DNA of 51,705 bases from Vasconcelosia minhoensis LEGE 07310 (lineage in GTDB: Bacteria > Cyanobacteriota > Cyanobacteriia > Phormidesmidales > Phormidesmidaceae). The notes under the pieces are model-generated. The model worked only from the letters and a program-made list of their open reading frames with translations. It did no database searches and had not been told where the DNA came from. Every line of letters starts with the position of its first letter. Within the stretch, counting starts at the first letter, position 1. The translations under genes were made by a program, and so were the position numbers. Of this stretch, positions 47,335 through 51,705 are shown in pieces. The DNA is taken from assembly GCF_015207255.1 (NCBI RefSeq), contig NZ_JADEXG010000035.1:1-51705 (forward strand), read 5' to 3'.

Positions 47335-47495
47335 CATAAAAACGGTTAGCCATGTACATTCCCGTTGAAATATTCATGCTGGTCCCTAGAGAATACCCAA
47401 TAGGTATGAATACTCATAATTTAAACGATTCGGCTATGGCTGCCCTATGTCTTGAGGGATACTTTTGCACCTGCGCTAGCGGGGCGGTATATGCC

Positions 47496-47538
47496 AAAAA
47501 GCAGAGGGCTGACTCATTGAGTCAGCCCTCTGCTTTTT
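47496..47538. terminator. Bidirectional terminator downstream of csbD
   Basis: GCAGAGGGCTGACTCA (47501-47516) pairs perfectly with TGAGTCAGCCCTCTGC (47518-47533). TTTTT follows on the plus strand (47534-47538), and AAAAA (47496-47500) supplies a T-run on the minus strand. It ends the minus-strand csbD transcript and blocks readthrough toward nblA. Confidence 0.92.
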
Positions 47539-47571
47539 CAGCTTTCTAGCTGAGTTCTCTCGTTTCGAGCG

Positions 47572-47760
47572 CTATGCCTGGTCGATGCCCTTCTTCAGCT
47601 CGTCTTTTACATCTTCGGCAGCATGCTGGACTTCGGCTTCAGCCTGTTTAGCTTGCCCCTCAGCCTTATCTTTCGGATCGCCGGTTACTTCACCAACCGC
47701 TTCCTGCACCTTGCCTTCAATGTTTTTAGCGGTTGCGTCTACTCTGTCGTCTAATCCCAT
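47572..47760 (-). CDS. CsbD family stress-related protein
   Basis: The 62-residue protein reads MGLDDRVDATAKNIEGKVQE, then AVGEVTGDPKDKAEGQAKQA, and ends in an acidic amphipathic helix with DVKDELKKGIDQA. This is the classic CsbD pattern of a small, helical, abundant protein induced by general stress. The ATG at 47760 is favoured over two starts just upstream because GAGG is 8 bases away. AGTATA at 47810-47815 could be its -10 (TATACT on the minus strand). Confidence 0.85.
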   Translation of the reverse strand: MGLDDRVDATAKNIEGKVQEAVGEVTGDPKDKAEGQAKQAEAEVQHAAEDVKDELKKGIDQA

Positions 47761-48086
47761 GACCATCACCTCAAAATGTTCATAGCCTACAGTAACCAGT
47801 ATACTTTCGAGCTACCGAGGCTGCACGCTTTATGAAGGCTGCTGACCAATAATTCAAGGTTTCGTAACTCACCGTTAGCTAATTTCTCGCTGAGGGTATG
47901 GGCTGGAGCCACAGTCTGCACATAAAAGTGAAATGGGGATGAAAAGGACGTCTCTCAATGGCTACATTATTTAGATATTTCCCTAGTCAGATGCTGAGGC
48001 TCGTATAGCTTCCTATGGTGATTCTGTCTTTCTGCCCAAACCTTCTTGTCTAGTCTACGGCTGACGATAACCTCACAGGAATAAAC
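47761..48086 (+). other. Noncoding region between csbD and the permease gene
   Basis: This 326-base divergent spacer holds a plausible csbD promoter region at its left and the permease promoter at its right. A 16-codon frame beginning ATG 47958 has a weak ribosome-binding site and no support. I see no other motif. Confidence 0.4.
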
Positions 48087-49298
48087 ATGGACTTCTTGCA
48101 GACCTACAGCGAAGCGGCGCTGACCTCTCTAGGATACTTTTGGAAAGCGCTTTGGGCTTTTGTGCTGGGGTACATCGTCAGCAGCATGATTCAGGTATTT
48201 GTCACCCGCGATCGCATGCAGAAAGCCATGGGTGAGGCGGGTAAAGGCAGTGTCGCCTTGGGAACATTCTTTGGCTTTATTTCAAGCTCCTGTAGCTTTG
48301 CGGCGCTGTCTACAACCAAGTCGCTGTTCAAAAAGGGGGCTGGGTTTATTCCCGCGATCGCGTTCCTGCTGGCGTCTACCAATCTGGTGATTGAGCTAGG
48401 CATCATTATTGCGGTATTTCTGGGCTGGCAGTTTGTCGTGGGCGAGTATGTCGGCGGCGTCCTACTGATTTTGTTCGCTTGGCTGTTTGTCAAAGCAACC
48501 CGGCCCAGAAATCTGATTCGGCAAGCGCGTAAACGTTTACGCGAGGAAGAGGGAGAAAACCAGAGTGACGGCAGCGATACGGACTGGAAGGAGAAAATCC
48601 AGAGCAAGGAAGGCTGGCAGCAGGTAGCCCAGAAGTATTTTATGGAATGGGGAATGGTTTGGAAGGACGTCACCGTCGGGTTTACTATCGCGGGAATTAT
48701 CTCGGCCTTTGTACCCCAAGCTTTTTTCCAAACGCTCTTCATTGGAGCAGGTGAGGGAAACAATCCTAGCTTTCTAGCGCTGTTAGAAAATATTGTCGTC
48801 GGCCCCGTTGCAGCCTTCTTTACCTTTATCGGCTCAATGGGCAATATTCCGCTGGCGGCAGTACTCTACGGCAACGGCGTCAGCTTTGCTGGCGTAATGG
48901 CCTTCATTTTTAGCGACCTGGTGGTTTTTCCCGTCATTCGGGTGAATGCGAAATACTATGGCTGGAAAATGGCCCTTTATATTTTGGCTTTGCTGTTTGC
49001 TTCGCTCATCGCGACCTCCCTTGTTTTACACTATGGATTCTCTCTATTAGGGCTGCTGCCCCAGAGTGCCAGCGGCGGCGGCCAGAGCGATCGCTTTGCC
49101 ATTGATTACACCTTCTTTCTCAACCTCGCCTTTCTAGCCCTGAGCGGTGTTCTAGCCTGGCTACGCTTTGGGGGTGAAAGCGAGAGCCATCATCACCATG
49201 GGGGTGGGCAAAGCGTAATTGAGACAGTTCTATTTTGGCTGGCAATCGTGGCATACGTCTGGCTAGCAGGCGGGCTGATTGTTTCTTTCATCAATTAA
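48087..49298 (+). CDS. Permease of the ArsP/DUF318 family with a His-rich loop
   Basis: The 403-residue membrane protein has about eight to ten spans. Its two halves carry the family motifs SSSCSFAALSTTKSLFKKGA (with Cys69) and FTFIGSMGNIPLAAVLYGNG. A charged cytosolic loop lies between them (residues about 150-185). Near the C-terminus the stretch ESESHHHHGGGQ is a potential metal-binding segment before the last span. Members export trivalent organoarsenicals (ArsP) or have unknown substrates. No ars genes are nearby, so the substrate is open. Its 3' end overlaps the next minus-strand gene by 8 bases. Confidence 0.83.
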   Translation: MDFLQTYSEAALTSLGYFWKALWAFVLGYIVSSMIQVFVTRDRMQKAMGEAGKGSVALGTFFGFISSSCSFAALSTTKSLFKKGAGFIPAIAFLLASTNLVIELGIIIAVFLGWQFVVGEYVGGVLLILFAWLFVKATRPRNLIRQARKRLREEEGENQSDGSDTDWKEKIQSKEGWQQVAQKYFMEWGMVWKDVTVGFTIAGIISAFVPQAFFQTLFIGAGEGNNPSFLALLENIVVGPVAAFFTFIGSMGNIPLAAVLYGNGVSFAGVMAFIFSDLVVFPVIRVNAKYYGWKMALYILALLFASLIATSLVLHYGFSLLGLLPQSASGGGQSDRFAIDYTFFLNLAFLALSGVLAWLRFGGESESHHHHGGGQSVIETVLFWLAIVAYVWLAGGLIVSFIN

Positions 49299-49653
49299 TC
49301 GGTAGCCCACTGCTTGAGTAAATTAGCGCCTGCCAGGTCGCAATCCCAACGATACCGTCGCGAGGTAGCCCAAAATAGGACTGAAACTCCCCTACCGCCT
49401 GCTGCGACTCGATACCATACTGACCATCGACTTCTCCGTTATAAAACCCTGCTGCCAATAGAGTTTGTTGCACATCGGCAACGGGTTGGCCAGAGCTGCC
49501 GGGTTTGAGCGTGGGAACCGCGTCTGTTGCCACGTCGGCACTGAGCCCGCGGTCCGACCGCGGGCGGGCTATTGCGTAGCCGGGTGAGGATATCATCAGG
49601 AGCGCTGCCGTGGCGATCGCGGATTCAACTAAGCCGTCTTTAACCAAAACCAT
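49291..49653 (-). CDS. Secreted peptidoglycan-binding domain protein
   Basis: The 120-residue protein has an N-terminal signal-like segment (residues 8-28, ending around SPGYAIA) and a short linker. A single PG_binding_1 domain follows (LKPGSSGQPVADVQQTLLAA, then FYNGEVDGQYGIESQQAVGE, and RDGIVGIATWQALIY). It probably binds cell wall in the periplasm and has no catalytic domain. It converges with and overlaps the permease gene by 8 bases. Confidence 0.85.
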   Translation of the reverse strand: MVLVKDGLVESAIATAALLMISSPGYAIARPRSDRGLSADVATDAVPTLKPGSSGQPVADVQQTLLAAGFYNGEVDGQYGIESQQAVGEFQSYFGLPRDGIVGIATWQALIYSSSGLPIN

Positions 49654-49682
49654 AGAGCAAACCCTTGAAACAATAAGTCGAT

Positions 49683-49728
49683 CCTCAAGAGCGATAGGGA
49701 TAGGTTTGGGTAGCTACCGCTCTTGAGG
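49683..49728. repeat. Intergenic inverted repeat
   Basis: CCTCAAGAGCG (49683-49693) and CGCTCTTGAGG (49718-49728) are a perfect 11-bp inverted repeat around 24 bases. It lies between two minus-strand genes. Neither flank has a T-run, so it may be a processing or regulatory structure instead of an intrinsic terminator. Confidence 0.6.
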
Positions 49729-49774
49729 GTATGAGCCTTGTGAGAACGAACAAACAGGCGGGCTTTAAGCCAAA

Positions 49775-50212
49775 CTAATTTTGAAAGATTGGGTCATGTA
49801 GGTTGCGTAGGTGAAACGCTTTATAGCGTTTCTGTGCCAGATGAGCCAGGGCGATTTCGCCGATTCCCTGATGCACCAGCTCTCGAATCTTTGCCTGTTG
49901 CGAACCGATCAGAAGCTGCTCCCGTTCTGGGGATAGCGGCCGCTGTAGGATGATATAGACGCCGTGTGTGCGCTGGAGAACATACTTAACCAGCCGCTGT
50001 CTGAGCGGCTCCGATGAGAACAGATAGCGATAAGGGTAGTAGGGACGATTTGCTAATGCCGTCTCGATCTCGTCAGTCGTCACCTGTTCAGTTAGATTGA
50101 TAACTTCGCGATCGCTTGCCGCACGCATGTTGTTCTCATCTACTTTCTCGACATGCGGTTGAGTGGAGCAAGGGATACCCGCTAACATATGGGTCAGATC
50201 CTGCTTTAGCAT
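49775..50212 (-). CDS. Hypothetical protein
   Basis: The 145-residue protein has no membrane segment. The N-terminal third is poorly structured (TQPHVEKVDENNMRAASDRE), and the rest is a compact basic domain with PYYPYRYLFSSEPLRQRLVK, HGVYIILQRPLSPEREQLLI and IGEIALAHLAQKRYKAFHLR. The start at 50212 has GGAG nine bases upstream. ATG 50218 and a TTG at 50263 are weaker options. I do not recognise a family. The central and C-terminal domain resembles small DNA-contact or chorismate-lyase-type folds only vaguely, so I give no function. Confidence 0.6.
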   Translation of the reverse strand: MLKQDLTHMLAGIPCSTQPHVEKVDENNMRAASDREVINLTEQVTTDEIETALANRPYYPYRYLFSSEPLRQRLVKYVLQRTHGVYIILQRPLSPEREQLLIGSQQAKIRELVHQGIGEIALAHLAQKRYKAFHLRNLHDPIFQN

Positions 50213-50477
50213 CTGCATTAACTCCGGATAGAAACAGTTCAATGGTCTTAAGCTAACGAGCAAAAGTAAAAAACTTGGAAAGGGGTCAATATCAAAGACG
50301 ATAGAAATACCTAAACCTCCCTAAGAAAAAAGGGTTTAGCGTTATTGAGTCGCTCCCATTCGCATTGTTTCCATTGCTGAAATCTCACTTTGGGCTACCC
50401 TATGGGAGATTAACCCCAACCCTTCGATATCATCGAACCCAAACGCTGTCTAATCTCTCCAGAGGCCAGCCGCTGCC

Positions 50478-51161
50478 ATGAGACTTTTGATCGTCGAGGA
50501 CGACGAGCGTATCGCCGATGCGCTGCTAGAAGATCTGACCGATCAGCACCATACCGTCGATGTAGTCTATGATGGCAGGGACGGCTGGGACTATGCGGCA
50601 ACGGGCTGTTACGACCTGATTTTGCTCGATCTGATGCTGCCGCAGATGGATGGGATTGAGCTCTGCCAGCGGCTGCGGCGGGCGGGCGACCAGACCCCCA
50701 TTCTGATGCTGACGGCCCGGGATACGATTAGCGATCGCGTCCTAGGGCTGGACGCCGGGGCCGACGACTATCTCGTTAAACCCTTTCACCTCCAGGAACT
50801 GGCGGCACGAGTGCGAGCGCTGCTGCGGCGCGGCGACCTAAGTACGCCACCGATTCTCTGCTGGGCAGAGCTGCGCCTCGACCCCAGCTGCTGTGAGGTC
50901 ACCTATCGGCAGCAGCCGATTGAACTGAGCCCGAAAGAATACAGCCTGCTCGAATTTTTTCTGCGCCACAGCCGTCAGGTCTTTAGCCGGGGACAGCTGC
51001 TAGAGCGGCTGTGGGCCTTTGACAATATGCCGGATGAATCTACCGTCAAGGTGCATGTCCAGAGCCTTCGTCAGAAGCTGAGCGCGGCGGGCGCGCCTAA
51101 GGATTTAATTGAGACCGTCTACGGCCTGGGCTATCGGCTCAAGCAGCTCGAAAATGCGTAA
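50478..51161 (+). CDS. Response regulator, OmpR/PhoB family (RppA-like)
   Basis: The 227-residue protein has an N-terminal receiver with the acidic pair D8/D9, phosphoacceptor D51 (LILLDLMLPQMDG) and the Lys in DDYLVKPFHLQE. A C-terminal winged helix ends in VKVHVQSLRQKL and ETVYGLGYRL. The sensor kinase gene overlaps its last 8 bases (ATGCGTAA), so the pair is coupled. It resembles the cyanobacterial RppA/NrsR group that responds to redox or metals. The input here is unknown. Confidence 0.94.
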   Translation: MRLLIVEDDERIADALLEDLTDQHHTVDVVYDGRDGWDYAATGCYDLILLDLMLPQMDGIELCQRLRRAGDQTPILMLTARDTISDRVLGLDAGADDYLVKPFHLQELAARVRALLRRGDLSTPPILCWAELRLDPSCCEVTYRQQPIELSPKEYSLLEFFLRHSRQVFSRGQLLERLWAFDNMPDESTVKVHVQSLRQKLSAAGAPKDLIETVYGLGYRLKQLENA

Positions 51162-51705
51162 AAAGTTAGAAAGCGGTTCGAAAGATTCCATCTTCAGCGG
51201 TCTGCGCTGGCAGCTGCTGGGCTACCAGCTCTCGGTGATGGCGACGATTTTAGCCCTGGCAGGGCTGGGGGTGTACCTCTTCTTTTGGCGCAGCCTCTAC
51301 CGTCAGCTCGACGACAAGCTGCTGACCTTGGCCCAGTCGGCCACACTCGCTGTAGGCGAAGTTGAAGCGGCGGGCGAAGTCTATCTCAACCAGCTTGATG
51401 AAGTTCCCTGGCGGGATATTTTTAACCGCGATCGCCAGAGCCTGGAGTGGTTTGATGCCCAAGGTGAGCTTTTGGCCAAGCGCGGTTCGATTAGCCTCAG
51501 CGCCCCACCCCAGGTCGGCTCAGCCACCCTGCAAGCGGCCCAGCCGATTCGCACCCTGACCATTGCCGTGTTTGAAGACGACCCCGATGCGCCGACCAAG
51601 GCCTTCAGAGGCTATGTCCGAGCTAGCCAGAGCACTCAAGACCTGAGGGAGACCCAGGAACAGCTTCAGCAGGGGCTACTGCTGGGGGGCAGTCTGGCCC
51701 TGGGG
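51154..51705 (+). CDS. Sensor histidine kinase, N-terminal part (right-truncated)
   Basis: The frame is open from ATG 51154 to the window end, giving 184 residues. A cytosolic basic start is followed by one span (about 26-44, YQLSVMATILALAGLGVYLF) and an extracytoplasmic sensor domain that includes the segments DEVPWRDIFNRDRQSLEWF and TLTIAVFEDDPDAPTKAFRG. The sequence ends in what is probably the second span (LLLGGSLALG). The kinase core lies beyond the window. The 8-base overlap with the regulator gene and RppB-like layout make it the cognate kinase. Confidence 0.88.
   Translation, partial: MRKKLESGSKDSIFSGLRWQLLGYQLSVMATILALAGLGVYLFFWRSLYRQLDDKLLTLAQSATLAVGEVEAAGEVYLNQLDEVPWRDIFNRDRQSLEWFDAQGELLAKRGSISLSAPPQVGSATLQAAQPIRTLTIAVFEDDPDAPTKAFRGYVRASQSTQDLRETQEQLQQGLLLGGSLALG

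Noticed and set aside
47352-47549. 65-residue plus-strand frame
   Set aside because: It runs through the perfect csbD terminator hairpin and has no ribosome-binding site.

Overview
The window is chromosomal DNA from a cyanobacterium. The evidence is an NDH-1 pair (ndhF, ndhD), an NblA phycobilisome-degradation protein, the CcdA/Ccs1 cytochrome c maturation pair, cyanobacterial families (DUF3288, DUF4278, DUF4058), the trnW-secE-nusG-rplKAJL order, and many copies of the HIP1 octamer GCGATCGC. The sequence is moderately GC-rich with AT-richer spacers. A Leptolyngbya-like lineage is possible, but I cannot fix the genus from sequence alone.

Layout. 1-2300: two proline-rich TonB-like envelope proteins, the first cut by the window edge, converge on and overlap methionine aminopeptidase. 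2447-6583: a translation block with rplS, tRNA-Trp(CCA), secE, nusG, rplK, rplA, an L10-type leader with an attenuator hairpin, rplJ and rplL. 6626-7804: two minus-strand enzymes, a HugZ-like FMN-binding protein and a methyltransferase. 7861-9690: CIRCE, a groEL without groES, and its terminator. 9758-10850: a small membrane protein followed by two decayed accessory genes (a DUF4926 tail and an internally deleted Uma2 gene). 10925-12883: a minus-strand cluster of TIGR02588, TIGR02587, DUF3288 and a ribbon-helix-helix protein, with operator-like repeats upstream. 13419-19426: dacB with a sensor kinase, a RodZ-like protein, a pseudouridine synthase and an SphS-like kinase. 19510-25613: a dispersed palindromic repeat, DUF4278, an NAD(P)-binding oxidoreductase coupled to peroxiredoxin Q, small conserved proteins, an oligopeptide-type permease, apt and corA. 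25678-34769: an M23-like membrane protein, ndhF-ndhD, ftsW, ccdA, ccs1 and DUF421. 34794-36202: an ECF sigma factor with its anti-sigma factor. 36383-43058: aldo/keto reductase, an Rpn-family gene broken by a 23-nt element, a circularly permuted ATP-grasp protein, DUF1232, an alanine-rich protein, an alpha/beta hydrolase and DUF4058. 43450-49653: a trehalose synthase-maltokinase fusion, nblA, csbD, an ArsP-type permease and a peptidoglycan-binding protein. 49775-51705: an unknown protein and an RppA/RppB-like two-component pair cut by the right edge.

Functional themes. The window is mostly housekeeping: translation, protein folding, NDH-1, c-type cytochrome assembly and septal peptidoglycan synthesis. 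Layered on this are stress and envelope functions (NblA, CsbD, peroxiredoxin, trehalose synthase, ECF sigma) and several sensor kinases without adjacent regulators. I found no CRISPR array, prophage or intact IS element. The least explained parts are the RHH/DUF3288/TIGR02587/TIGR02588 cluster with its CATGCCT repeats, and the three decayed accessory genes, one of which carries a tiny dispersed insertion.
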